A stretch of 64,000 bases of DNA, taken from Pelagadaptatus aseana. GTDB lineage: Bacteria; Pseudomonadota; Gammaproteobacteria; Pseudomonadales; Cellvibrionaceae. A program made the position numbers and the translations under genes. The stretch is from assembly GCA_040365065.1 (NCBI GenBank), contig BAABNI010000006.1:124001-188000 (forward strand), read 5' to 3'. The notes beneath the pieces were generated by a model that saw nothing but the letters and a program-made list of their open reading frames with translations, made no database searches and was not told the DNA's origin. This document shows, piece after piece, positions 1-8,152 of the stretch (within the stretch, counting starts at the first letter, position 1; every line of letters begins with the position of its first letter).

Positions 1-2
1 GC

Positions 3-404
3 GGCACCCAGCTGGCCCTGCAAAAGGAATATGAGACGGATTTACCCAAGGTTCCCTGCGCGGCCACCGAGATTCAGCAGGTGATCCTCAATTTGCTCCG
101 CAATGCCTGTCAGTGCTTTATCACCACGGGAGCCAAAGCCGATGAACCGCCCAAGATTACCCTGCGACTCTACCGGTGGGATGAGCATGTCTGTCTGGAA
201 ATCGAGGATAACGGCCCCGGAATGGAAGAACCGGTCAGCCGCCATGTGTTTGAACCCTTCTATACCACCAAGGAGGTCGGCCAGGGCACGGGACTGGGAT
301 TGTCAGTCAGTTATTTTATTGTCACAGAGCACCATGAGGGCACCATTGAAGTTGAATCAACCCCCGGCAAGGGCTCCAACTTCATCATTACCTTGCCGCT
401 GTGA
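3..404 (+). CDS. Sensor histidine kinase, C-terminal fragment (5' end outside window)
   Basis: The frame is open from base 3, so the gene begins before the window and only the last 133 residues are visible. They form a HATPase_c ATP-binding domain: N box NLLRNA near visible residue 30, G1 box DNGPGM, F box FEPFYTTK and G2 box GTGLGLS, ending GSNFIITLPL. The FEPFYTTK and GTGLGLS forms are typical of NtrB/DctB-like kinases. The protein would autophosphorylate a histidine in the missing upstream domain and pass phosphate to a response regulator. Neither the sensor part nor a partner regulator can be seen, so the signal is unknown. The domain assignment is firm; the subfamily is an inference. Confidence 0.92.
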   Translation, partial: GTQLALQKEYETDLPKVPCAATEIQQVILNLLRNACQCFITTGAKADEPPKITLRLYRWDEHVCLEIEDNGPGMEEPVSRHVFEPFYTTKEVGQGTGLGLSVSYFIVTEHHEGTIEVESTPGKGSNFIITLPL

Positions 405-415
405 TCAATAGAGAA

Positions 416-919
416 TTATTTGGTTGAAAAGTGACCGTAACTGCCGTTTAAGTAGAGCAACGGATCAATGTCGCTCTCTTCGTTAACCAGCACCGTTTCT
501 ATTTGGGCAATCACAATACCGTGGGTACCGTAATCGACCCACTGATCAACCTGACAGATAAAACTGGCCAGTCCGTCTTCCAGCACTGGTGCTACACCGT
601 CGAGATTCCAGTCACCGACGGACATGCGCGAGGCCCCCTGATCTCCGGAAGCACAGCGATTGGATACCTCCTCGTGTTGGGCGGCCAGCAGGTTTACTGA
701 GAAGGATCTTGGTTTTTCGGCCTTCAGGGTTTTGTACATCAGGGTTTGCTGATTGATGCACACCAGCAGAGAGGCGGGACTGTCAGAGACCGAGGTAATG
801 GACGTGGCGGTCATGGCACAGGGTTGACGGTCATCATCAAGACAGGCAACAACCGATACCCCAGAGGCCAGACGACGCATGCCTTCCTTCATTGCTTCAC
901 CCAATTCCACTTGTTTCAT
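416..919 (-). CDS. Flavin reductase-like domain protein (FMN-binding split barrel)
   Basis: This 167-residue protein has the size and pattern of the HpaC/flavin reductase family. It opens with MKEGMRRLASGVSVVAC, continues with the conserved MTATSITSVSDSPASLLVCIN strand pair (residues about 37-56), then FSVNLLAAQHEEVSNRCAS, and ends with GSYGHFSTK, a variant of the family's usual closing Y/F-x-H region. Such proteins bind FMN or FAD and use NAD(P)H to supply reduced flavin to a partner monooxygenase, or act as flavoprotein oxidoreductases. No monooxygenase is adjacent, so the partner and substrate are unknown. The ATG is preceded on the minus strand by an AGAGAG ribosome binding site. It runs opposite to its neighbours, ends 11 bp from the kinase stop, and is probably transcribed alone. 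Confidence 0.85.
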   Translation of the reverse strand: MKQVELGEAMKEGMRRLASGVSVVACLDDDRQPCAMTATSITSVSDSPASLLVCINQQTLMYKTLKAEKPRSFSVNLLAAQHEEVSNRCASGDQGASRMSVGDWNLDGVAPVLEDGLASFICQVDQWVDYGTHGIVIAQIETVLVNEESDIDPLLYLNGSYGHFSTK

Positions 920-1011
920 AAATACTCTCTGTTTCCATTACGCGCAATCGTACTGCACTGCTTGTCCACTTTATTGAACGGCTCAGGCTGCCCTGATAAT
1001 GGCTAAAAAGA

Positions 1012-1017
1012 TATAAT
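1012..1017 (+). promoter_or_regulatory. Candidate -10 box upstream of trmA
   Basis: A perfect TATAAT lies 42 bp before the trmA start. No good -35 hexamer stands 16-18 bp upstream (TGCCCT at the expected place), so the promoter call rests on the -10 box and its position in the divergent gap only. Confidence 0.4.
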
Positions 1018-1059
1018 GCCCTTTTTACCCTTACCCAATTACTTAAAGCAGTATTCCCC

Positions 1060-2151
1060 ATGACGGTCAATCAAATCTTCCCCGAGCAGTACCAAAACCA
1101 ACTGGACGATAAAATCGTCCGATTAGAGGAGCTGTTCGCCGGGTTTGAGACACCACAGATGCAGGTGTTCGAATCTCCCAAGGCCAATTATCGCATGCGC
1201 GCAGAGTTTAAGATCTGGCACGAAAATGGGCGCGCGCATTATGCCATGTATAAGCAGGGAGAATACAAGCGTCCCTTTATTATTGATGACTTTCCGGTCG
1301 CCACGGCGCAAATCAACCAACTCATGCCCTTGCTCCTTGAGAAGGTTAATAACAGCGAACTGTTAAGCCGCCGCCTATTTCAGGCCGAATTCCTCAACAC
1401 GCTGACCGGACAAACAGTAATTACCCTGATTTACCATAAACCTTTGTGCGATCAATGGCAGGCTGAAGCCGAGCAATTGGCCTCCGATCTGGGTGTACAC
1501 CTGATAGGCCGCAGTCGCAAACAAAAACGGGTAATCGGTCAGGATTACGTAGAAGAAACTCTGACGGTTCACGACCGCAACTATCACTACCAACAGGTTG
1601 AAGCCAGTTTTACTCAACCCAATGCCAAAATCTGCGAAAAAATGCTGGAATGGGCTCTGGATTCAGTAGCGACAACCAACCGAGACCTGCTGGAACTCTA
1701 TTGTGGCAATGGCAATTTCACCATCCCTCTGGCCTCGCGTTTTCGCAAAGTCGTGGCCACGGAAATCTCCAAAACATCGGTCAAATCGGCTCATTACAAT
1801 CTGGAGAAAAACCAAATCGACAACGTAGATATATTGCGGATGTCGAGCGAAGAGTTTTCTGAGGCGATGGATGGGGTACGGGAATTCCGACGCCTGAAGG
1901 AAATTAACCTGGATGAATACGATTTTTCAACGGTTCTGGTGGACCCACCCCGAGCGGGTCTGGATGACCACACCGTACAAATTGTCTCCCGGTTTGACCA
2001 GATCATTTACATTTCCTGCAATCCTGAGACGCTGAAAAACAATCTGGAAGCACTCAGTCAAACCCACGATATTCAGCAGTTTGCCCTGTTTGATCAGTTC
2101 CCTTACACCCATCATATGGAGTGCGGGATGGTATTGAACAAGAAAAGTTAA
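1060..2151 (+). CDS. trmA: tRNA (uracil-5-)-methyltransferase TrmA
   Basis: TrmA transfers a methyl group from S-adenosylmethionine to C5 of uridine 54 in the T-loop of tRNAs, making ribothymidine; the E. coli enzyme also methylates tmRNA. The protein is 363 residues, matching the E. coli enzyme (366), and is similar throughout, starting with PEQYQNQLDDKIVRLEELF. Visible motifs are the SAM-binding ELYCGNGNFTIPLA, VDPPRAGLD, the catalytic nucleophile Cys320 in YISCNPETL, and the catalytic base Glu354 in HHMECGMV. It lacks the Fe-S cluster cysteines and TRAM domain of RlmC/RlmD-type enzymes, which supports TrmA rather than the rRNA paralogues. It stands alone on the plus strand with a candidate -10 box upstream. 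Confidence 0.97.
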   Translation: MTVNQIFPEQYQNQLDDKIVRLEELFAGFETPQMQVFESPKANYRMRAEFKIWHENGRAHYAMYKQGEYKRPFIIDDFPVATAQINQLMPLLLEKVNNSELLSRRLFQAEFLNTLTGQTVITLIYHKPLCDQWQAEAEQLASDLGVHLIGRSRKQKRVIGQDYVEETLTVHDRNYHYQQVEASFTQPNAKICEKMLEWALDSVATTNRDLLELYCGNGNFTIPLASRFRKVVATEISKTSVKSAHYNLEKNQIDNVDILRMSSEEFSEAMDGVREFRRLKEINLDEYDFSTVLVDPPRAGLDDHTVQIVSRFDQIIYISCNPETLKNNLEALSQTHDIQQFALFDQFPYTHHMECGMVLNKKS

Positions 2152-2186
2152 TCCTAAAGATTATGGTGCCATCGACGGGAGCAAGA

Positions 2187-2420
2187 CAGCTGCTTTCCAG
2201 ACACGCCGTGAATACATCCCTGTAGGCTCTTTACAGACATCCCTGTCTGTAAAGGTCTGAAAAGCAGCTGCCTCACTCCCTCGGCAAAAGACTTCGAAAA
2301 GAGAAAAATGGAATATAAACTTTTCTGGGATTTCAGAGGTGTGACGGGTATTGCTATCCGAGACCGTTTGCAGCAAGGATGCTGCAATCGAGCCTACAGG
2401 GATGTATTCACGGCGTGTCT
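2187..2420. repeat. Nested inverted-repeat element between trmA and DUF2489 gene
   Basis: The 309-bp gap between convergent genes holds three inverted repeats. The outer pair is a perfect 31-bp inverted repeat (2199-2229 with 2390-2420). A second pair of 16 bp with one mismatch (2187-2202 with 2255-2270) overlaps the left outer arm. Inside it is a perfect 10-bp hairpin with a TCCC loop (2230-2253). The arms contain AATACATCCCTGTAGGCTC. No credible gene overlaps; short open frames here have no recognisable features. The design suggests a non-autonomous dispersed repeat (MITE/REP-like) that may also help end transcription from both sides. Copies elsewhere in the genome cannot be checked from this window. 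Confidence 0.8.
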
Positions 2421-2460
2421 CGGCTAGCAATAGCCGGCGCGGCTCGCCACCCAAAACCAA

Positions 2461-2964
2461 TCAACCTGCCTGATAAAACATTACCGACTCAACCTGAAAC
2501 CGAGGGTCATCCAGTAAACGCTGAGCCGCATCCAGCACAAACTCTTTATGATCGGATTCTATGTTGACGCGCTCGGAGTCATAGGCCATTTTTTTCTTGG
2601 TCGAGAGGGCTTTCCATTCATCCAGAACCGGAATATGGGATGTGGCTTCGGCCAGCAAAAACACCGCTTTAAATTCTTCCTTGTGGCTTTCGCCAGCTTC
2701 CATAGACCCCAACAATGCACTGAGTCGAATGGCGCCTTCGGTCAGGGTTAACTGATCTTCTACAACCCCCTGAGCGATAATACGGATACTTTTTTTGCGT
2801 TTCTCCCGCTGTTCCTCAAGCTTCTTCTCGAGCAGCGCCATGGCCTCTTTCTGGGCCGCCTCCATTTCCTTCACTTTTTTGGTGTAATACCAGGCCATAA
2901 CCATCAGCACCACAAGAACAATCAGAGCAAAGGCAACAATTACCAACATCCAGGTTTCATTCAC
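2461..2964 (-). CDS. DUF2489 family single-pass membrane protein
   Basis: This 167-residue protein has one N-terminal membrane segment (residues about 6-27, LVIVAFALIVLVVLMVMAWYY), then a charged coiled-coil stretch (KKVKEMEAAQKEAMALLEKKLEEQREK is spread over residues about 29-57), then a soluble helical domain with ALSTKKKMAYDSERVNIE, which I recognise as DUF2489. The family is confined mainly to gammaproteobacteria and has no known function. It lies 23 bp downstream of rmuC and is very probably co-transcribed with it. The topology suggests a cytoplasmic C-terminal domain. I infer no activity. Confidence 0.8.
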   Translation of the reverse strand: MNETWMLVIVAFALIVLVVLMVMAWYYTKKVKEMEAAQKEAMALLEKKLEEQREKRKKSIRIIAQGVVEDQLTLTEGAIRLSALLGSMEAGESHKEEFKAVFLLAEATSHIPVLDEWKALSTKKKMAYDSERVNIESDHKEFVLDAAQRLLDDPRFQVESVMFYQAG

Positions 2965-2987
2965 AACATCAACTCTCAGTACACTCG

Positions 2988-4529
2988 TTATTCATCATCA
3001 ACTGTTTCTGGCAAAACGCCGACACTGCCCGTCAACTCTTCGGCATCCTGATTGTCTGCCGCCTGAGCCAGTTGCTTTTTGGTCTTGGCCCCAAGCTTGC
3101 GCAACTTCTCTACCCGGCCGATCAAGTTGCCGCGGCCGTTGGCTAAGCGTTTCTGGGTCAGATCATAGGCTACCTGGGCTTTATCCAGTTGCTTACCAAT
3201 ATCCTCAAAAGCCGCAATTAACAGTACAAACTGATCATAGAGGCCGCCGGCCTGACGTGCGATTTCCTCGGCGTTCTTGTTCTGCTTTTCATAGCGCCAG
3301 ATGTTTTCCACCGTCCTTAAGGTAGCCAGTAAGGTAGTTGGGCTGACTAATACAATGTGCTTGTCATAGGCCTCGCGAAACAGTCCCGGATCCTCTTGCA
3401 GTGCCAGCATAAAGGCCGCTTCCACCGGTACAAACAGGAACACAAAGTCGAGTGTCCGCAGCCCTTCCAGGTCTTCATAGGATTTGGCGCCCAGCTGTTT
3501 AATATGAGTACGCAAGGAATTGACATGTTGTTTCAAAAAATCGGATTTTTCTGGCTCCGAATCCGCTCCATAATACTTCTCGTAGTGCACCAGAGAGACT
3601 TTGGAATCGATCACAATGTCTTTGTTTTCCGGTAACCGGATAATCACATCCGGATTGCGGCGAGCCCCCTCTTCCGATTTGAGGCTGACCTGAACGTCAT
3701 ACTCGCGCCCCTTCTGCAAGCCTGACTCTTCTAACAGGCGCTCCAGAATAACCTCACCCCAATTGCCCTGCGCTTTATTATCCCCCTTGATGGCATTGGC
3801 CAGATTCAGGGCATCCTCTCCAATTTTGCTGGTCTGTTTTTGCAATTCGGCAATCTGCCCCACCAATTGATTACGCTCGGCCGCTTCTTTGCCGTAGACG
3901 TCTTCTACTTTCTTGCGAAAATCCTTTAACTGTTCTTTCAGGGGATTTACCGACGCATCAATGGTGGACTGACTCTGACGGCTGAATGCCTGTTGCTTCT
4001 CTTCAAAAATGCGATTGGCCAACACTTCAAATTCTTTGCCCAACTGCTGCTTGGACTCATTCAGCAATTGAAGCTGCTTGGCCATGTGTTCCTGTTCGGC
4101 CTCGGCTTTGGCTCGCAATGAGTTGTGCTCTGCCAACAGGGCCTCATAGGCTTCGCGCTTTTGCTTAAGTTCATCCAGTTGGCTGTCACGATGTTTCAGG
4201 GACTCTTGCAAAACCTGCTCAGCGGCGATCAATTGCTGACACTGTTGCTGCAATTGCCGGGTATCCTGCTGGTACTGCTCAATCTGACTGGTTTGCTCGC
4301 TTAACTGCGCCTGGCTTTGTTGTAACTGCCCCTGCAATTGCTCAAGTTCGCGTTCCGACAAGCCCTTGGTCAAAGCCATGTCCTGTTCAAACTGTTGCTG
4401 TTGCGAGGTAAAACGAGCCTCAAATAATTGCTTTTGATGCCGCCATATCAGAAACCACACCAGTGAAGTGGCCAGAACGCCCCCCGACAGGAAAATCAGG
4501 GTATCGGGGATTGATGTTAATGGTGTCAT
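2988..4529 (-). CDS. rmuC: DNA recombination protein RmuC
   Basis: RmuC limits inversions at short inverted repeats in E. coli and has a restriction-endonuclease-like core. This 513-residue protein shows the family plan: a short N-terminal membrane anchor (residues about 10-28, LIFLSGGVLATSLVWFLIW), a long Gln-rich coiled coil to about residue 180, then the RmuC domain with GNWGEVILERLLEESGL, RNPDVIIRLPENKDIVIDSKVS and LRTLDFVFLFVPVEAAF. The DVIIRLP...IDSK pattern fits a PD-(D/E)XK nuclease fold. It is slightly longer than the E. coli protein (475) because of the coiled coil and C-terminal tail. It is followed by the DUF2489 gene and divergent from the TPR gene. The assignment is firm; the molecular role is little understood. 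Confidence 0.93.
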   Translation of the reverse strand: MTPLTSIPDTLIFLSGGVLATSLVWFLIWRHQKQLFEARFTSQQQQFEQDMALTKGLSERELEQLQGQLQQSQAQLSEQTSQIEQYQQDTRQLQQQCQQLIAAEQVLQESLKHRDSQLDELKQKREAYEALLAEHNSLRAKAEAEQEHMAKQLQLLNESKQQLGKEFEVLANRIFEEKQQAFSRQSQSTIDASVNPLKEQLKDFRKKVEDVYGKEAAERNQLVGQIAELQKQTSKIGEDALNLANAIKGDNKAQGNWGEVILERLLEESGLQKGREYDVQVSLKSEEGARRNPDVIIRLPENKDIVIDSKVSLVHYEKYYGADSEPEKSDFLKQHVNSLRTHIKQLGAKSYEDLEGLRTLDFVFLFVPVEAAFMLALQEDPGLFREAYDKHIVLVSPTTLLATLRTVENIWRYEKQNKNAEEIARQAGGLYDQFVLLIAAFEDIGKQLDKAQVAYDLTQKRLANGRGNLIGRVEKLRKLGAKTKKQLAQAADNQDAEELTGSVGVLPETVDDE

Positions 4530-4580
4530 TGATTAAATTTCCTGAATAGCCAATTGCATGCGCCATAAAAAGAACAAACT

Positions 4581-5000
4581 ATGACCGAGCTGAACGAGAC
4601 ACACACAAAACAGCTTAAAAAGCTCTGTGCGGATGCCTATGAACGCTACGATTGTGGGGATTTTAAGGCCGCGCTGCGATTATTCTATCAAGCTTGGGTT
4701 GGCCTCCCCAAGCCCCAGACCGACTATCGTGAATCCGGCTGGGTTCTAACAGGAATTGGCGACACCTACTTCCGTCTTGGTCAATACCCTCAAGCCTGTG
4801 AAGCGCTGGGGTCGGCCCTTCACTGTCCCGGTATGGAAAATAATCCCTTTGTACTGTTGCGACTTGGTCAAGCCCACTTCGACAATCAAGAAAAACCTCT
4901 GGGTCGCAAATATTTACTGAAAGCTCACCAACAGGGTGGCCAGGCGACATTCAACAATGAACACCCCTGTTATCTGCAAGCCATCACCGATCTGATTTAG
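4581..5000 (+). CDS. Small tetratricopeptide-repeat protein
   Basis: The product is 139 residues without signal peptide or membrane segment. It has helical hairpins of TPR type: DAYERYDCGDFKAALRLFYQAW (residues about 18-39), ESGWVLTGIGDTYFRLGQYPQACEALGSAL (about 57-86) and FVLLRLGQAHFDNQEKPLGRKYLLKAH, enough for about three repeats. Proteins like this usually mediate protein-protein contact; the partner is unknown. Its stop codon TAG (4998-5000) overlaps the stop codon of the convergent GGDEF/EAL gene, so the two genes share their last bases. It is divergent from rmuC with a 51-bp gap. Confidence 0.8.
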   Translation: MTELNETHTKQLKKLCADAYERYDCGDFKAALRLFYQAWVGLPKPQTDYRESGWVLTGIGDTYFRLGQYPQACEALGSALHCPGMENNPFVLLRLGQAHFDNQEKPLGRKYLLKAHQQGGQATFNNEHPCYLQAITDLI

Positions 5001-8000
5001 TGTTGCTGACTGAAAATCCCTCTGGGTTGCTTGGCAACCTCAAAGATTAACTTCATAAATTCATCGGCTGGCAAGGGCTTGGCAAAGTAGAAGCCCTGAA
5101 TGTATTCACACTCCAAGGAATCCAGATATTCATACTGCTCACGGGTTTCTACCCCTTCTGCCACCACCTCCAGAGAGAGCCGCTGGGCCATGGAAATAAT
5201 CAGCTCTGAAATTACCCGATCATCTTCATCGTCCGGTAAATCCATAATAAAAGAACGGTCGATTTTGAGCTGATCGATGGGCAGACGCTTGAGATAACTG
5301 AGCGAGGAATAGCCAGTGCCAAAATCATCAATCGACACTCTGACGCCCAGCGCCCTAAGCTCATCCAGTTGATGTATATTCTGTTCAAGATTGCTCATAA
5401 ACAGTGACTCAGTAATCTCAAGTTCCAGCAGAGAGGGTTTCAGATTGACTTCATTGATCGCCAGACCTACCTGACTGACAAACGCCGGATTGAGCAGTTG
5501 ACGGGCCGAAACATTGATACTGATCACCACCTCCTGCCGCAAGGCCTTATAAAGTGTCTTGGCCTGCTGACAGGCGGTTTTCATAATCCACACTCCCAGC
5601 TCATCAATCAGGCCGCTGTCTTCTGCTGCGGGGATAAATTCCGCCGGGCTGCGAAATTCACCCGATGGCAGACGCCAGCGAATCAGGGCTTCAGCCGAGT
5701 GAATCCCGCCACTTTTCAGATGCACCTTGGGCTGGTAGAAGAGTACAAACTCGTGATTTTCCAGTGCCGACTTCACTTCTTGCTCCAGAGCCAGCCGTCG
5801 GGAAACCTGCTGATTCATATCCCGGGTAAAGAATCGGAAATTGTTTTTACCCTTGGCCTTGGCCTGGTACATCGCCAGATCGGCGTTTTTCATCAGTTCC
5901 TGAACTTCGACCCCATCATGGGGGGCAATCGTCACACCGATACTGGCCTGAACTTCAATCAATTGTCCTGTCAGGTGCATGGGCTGGCTCAATGCCTTAA
6001 GAATTTTATTGGCCACGATGGAGACGTAGTGCAGGACATCCACATCCGTCAACAGGATTGCAAATTCATCGCCCCCGAGACGCGCCACCGCATCCTCATT
6101 GCGCAGACACTCCTGTAACCGGCCGGCTACCTCAATCAGCAGCTCATCACCAGCGTCGTGACCCAGGGAGTCGTTAATGGTTTTAAAATTGTCCAGATCC
6201 AGATACAACAGCGCCAGCATCGATTCGGACCGATTCAAGGCATTCAATTCCTTTTCCATAACGCCTTTGAAAAAGGTCCGGTTCTGCAGGCCGGTCAGAT
6301 GATCGTAATAAGCTAAGCGCTGAATCTCAGCGGATGTTTCGCCACTTTGAAACAGAGCCTGAGCGCTGTAGATAATACTGACGATGTCACCCTCTTCCCC
6401 TGTCTGGTAGAAGATTTTTTCCAGAAAGTTTTTGGTCGAGCCATCGTCAGTAGACTCAATATGAATTTCATTCTGCCAGATGCCATGGGTCTTGAGAGCG
6501 TCTTCCACCTCCTGAAAATGCCCAGCACCCAACTGAGGGAAAAATCCCCTATAGATTTCCCTGAAATCGCCATGGCCCAAATCCGCTCCGAACAAATCCA
6601 GAAAGGTTTCATTGGCAAAGATCAGTTCCCAATCAGGCTCCATAATCGCCGTCAAATTACCGGAGGCGTCCAGAGTGGAATACATGCTCGACAGGGACTT
6701 GCTCATGGCATCCAGACTGCTGATCGTCTTTTGATGACTGTTGATGGTTCGTCTCAGATTGGTCGCCAGATCGTCAATGGCGTGAGATAACTCGCCAACC
6801 TCATCCTCTTTTAAGGTTGGTGCGTTGTAGTGCCAATCGGACATCGGGATTTTCTGGGTTGCCGCCAGCAATTTCTTCAATGGCAGACTGATATAATGCT
6901 GCAGGCTCTGATAGGAGATCACGGTCAGAATCAGGGCTCCGGCGATCATAAACACCAACATTGCGTAATTGATCCGCAACAGCCTGTCATCGATAAAGGA
7001 ATCCGGGTAGAGGCCAATCATCGACCACTCAGTGCCATTCATGGCCACCGTGACCAGATGGTATTTACCTGACCCGGGAATGTGCCACTGATCTACTGCC
7101 CCCTCATATTGTGGACCGGGGTAATCCTTCAGGACCGCAGCAATTGATTCCACTGTGAGGTCCGTATTGGGTGTTGCCTCCTCCAATAATTGCAACTGCA
7201 CGCTGGACGCCAGCAGTCGATTGTCCTTATCAGTCAACAACAATTGTACGGGAAACTCGTTAGTCACCTGAGTCAGTCGATTAAATTTACCGTAGGGCAT
7301 ATCAAACACACCAACCAGAACTCCCCGCTGACGATCCTCTGTCATCACCTTCTGAGTCACGGTCATGGTGAATTCATTGTTGAGCGGGTCGAGTAACACA
7401 AACCAGTTACTGCCGTCCTTGTCTTTAGTGTCTGCAACAAACAGATCACTGCTGCGTGGATCAAAGTCCTTGGCCATCAATGACGCCCGGTGCAGCGGCT
7501 GGGTTCTCAAAAATCCGGTATCACTGATAAACGACAATGACAGTAACTCTCGCCCCAACTGGCGCTCGGATGCCCCCCAGGCACTGCCTGTGTAGGCGAT
7601 TTCATCGAGCATATCCTCTGTCACAGCCAGCTGTTTGGGAATAAATACCGAGCTGTGGACGTCCACCTTGAAACGCTTATCAGCCAAATCCTGTTTCGAG
7701 CCTTTATCCCAGTATCGGGATACCGCATCAGGGTTGCGATAACTGGCTTCAAGATCATGTGCCAGAGCCAGCAATTGCGCTCTGCGGTCGTAAAAACTGA
7801 CCTCAAAACGATCGGCCGTGGTCTTGACGAACCGGGCCAATGAGCGATTGTACTCGCGCTCAAAATCCAGACGCAGATAATGGGTCACAGCCAGCAGGTA
7901 AAACAGCGAGCCAATCACTGCGACACTTCCTACAATTTTCAAAATTCTTAGGCTGATTTGAGAGCGGGCAAGCACATCCATTTCCAGTTTCTGGTACTGA

Positions 8001-8032
8001 TATTGTTTTCGTAGCAAGGAAAAATGCGACAC
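4997..8032 (-). CDS. Membrane-bound diguanylate cyclase/phosphodiesterase (Cache-HAMP-PAS-GGDEF-EAL)
   Basis: This 1,011-residue protein has two membrane segments (about 30-52 and 352-375) flanking a periplasmic sensor region of dCache type, then HAMP, a PAS-like region (about 445-560), GGDEF and EAL domains. The GGDEF active site is intact (GGDEF at 653-657), and an inhibitory c-di-GMP site RNED lies at 644-647, five residues upstream. The EAL domain keeps EAL (781-783), ELEITES, IDDFGTGYSSLSYL and VVAEGVET, so both synthesis and breakdown of cyclic-di-GMP look possible. It probably converts a periplasmic ligand signal into c-di-GMP level. It may feed the PilZ protein at 15.5-16.2 kb, but nothing in the sequence proves the link. 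The gene stands alone. Confidence 0.93.
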   Translation of the reverse strand: MSHFSLLRKQYQYQKLEMDVLARSQISLRILKIVGSVAVIGSLFYLLAVTHYLRLDFEREYNRSLARFVKTTADRFEVSFYDRRAQLLALAHDLEASYRNPDAVSRYWDKGSKQDLADKRFKVDVHSSVFIPKQLAVTEDMLDEIAYTGSAWGASERQLGRELLSLSFISDTGFLRTQPLHRASLMAKDFDPRSSDLFVADTKDKDGSNWFVLLDPLNNEFTMTVTQKVMTEDRQRGVLVGVFDMPYGKFNRLTQVTNEFPVQLLLTDKDNRLLASSVQLQLLEEATPNTDLTVESIAAVLKDYPGPQYEGAVDQWHIPGSGKYHLVTVAMNGTEWSMIGLYPDSFIDDRLLRINYAMLVFMIAGALILTVISYQSLQHYISLPLKKLLAATQKIPMSDWHYNAPTLKEDEVGELSHAIDDLATNLRRTINSHQKTISSLDAMSKSLSSMYSTLDASGNLTAIMEPDWELIFANETFLDLFGADLGHGDFREIYRGFFPQLGAGHFQEVEDALKTHGIWQNEIHIESTDDGSTKNFLEKIFYQTGEEGDIVSIIYSAQALFQSGETSAEIQRLAYYDHLTGLQNRTFFKGVMEKELNALNRSESMLALLYLDLDNFKTINDSLGHDAGDELLIEVAGRLQECLRNEDAVARLGGDEFAILLTDVDVLHYVSIVANKILKALSQPMHLTGQLIEVQASIGVTIAPHDGVEVQELMKNADLAMYQAKAKGKNNFRFFTRDMNQQVSRRLALEQEVKSALENHEFVLFYQPKVHLKSGGIHSAEALIRWRLPSGEFRSPAEFIPAAEDSGLIDELGVWIMKTACQQAKTLYKALRQEVVISINVSARQLLNPAFVSQVGLAINEVNLKPSLLELEITESLFMSNLEQNIHQLDELRALGVRVSIDDFGTGYSSLSYLKRLPIDQLKIDRSFIMDLPDDEDDRVISELIISMAQRLSLEVVAEGVETREQYEYLDSLECEYIQGFYFAKPLPADEFMKLIFEVAKQPRGIFSQQH

Positions 8033-8152
8033 CTTAAGACTAGCCCAAATACGTAAAAAGTAATTAGCCGCGAGCAGTTATTTTCGGTTTTCTACAACCC
8101 CACCTTATGCCATCATCCTGCTTTATCTAGAATCCAGACAGATCAGTAACTC

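Noticed and set aside
2161..2460. Small open frames in the trmA-DUF2489 gap
   Set aside because: They run through the inverted repeats and have no ribosome site or recognisable features.
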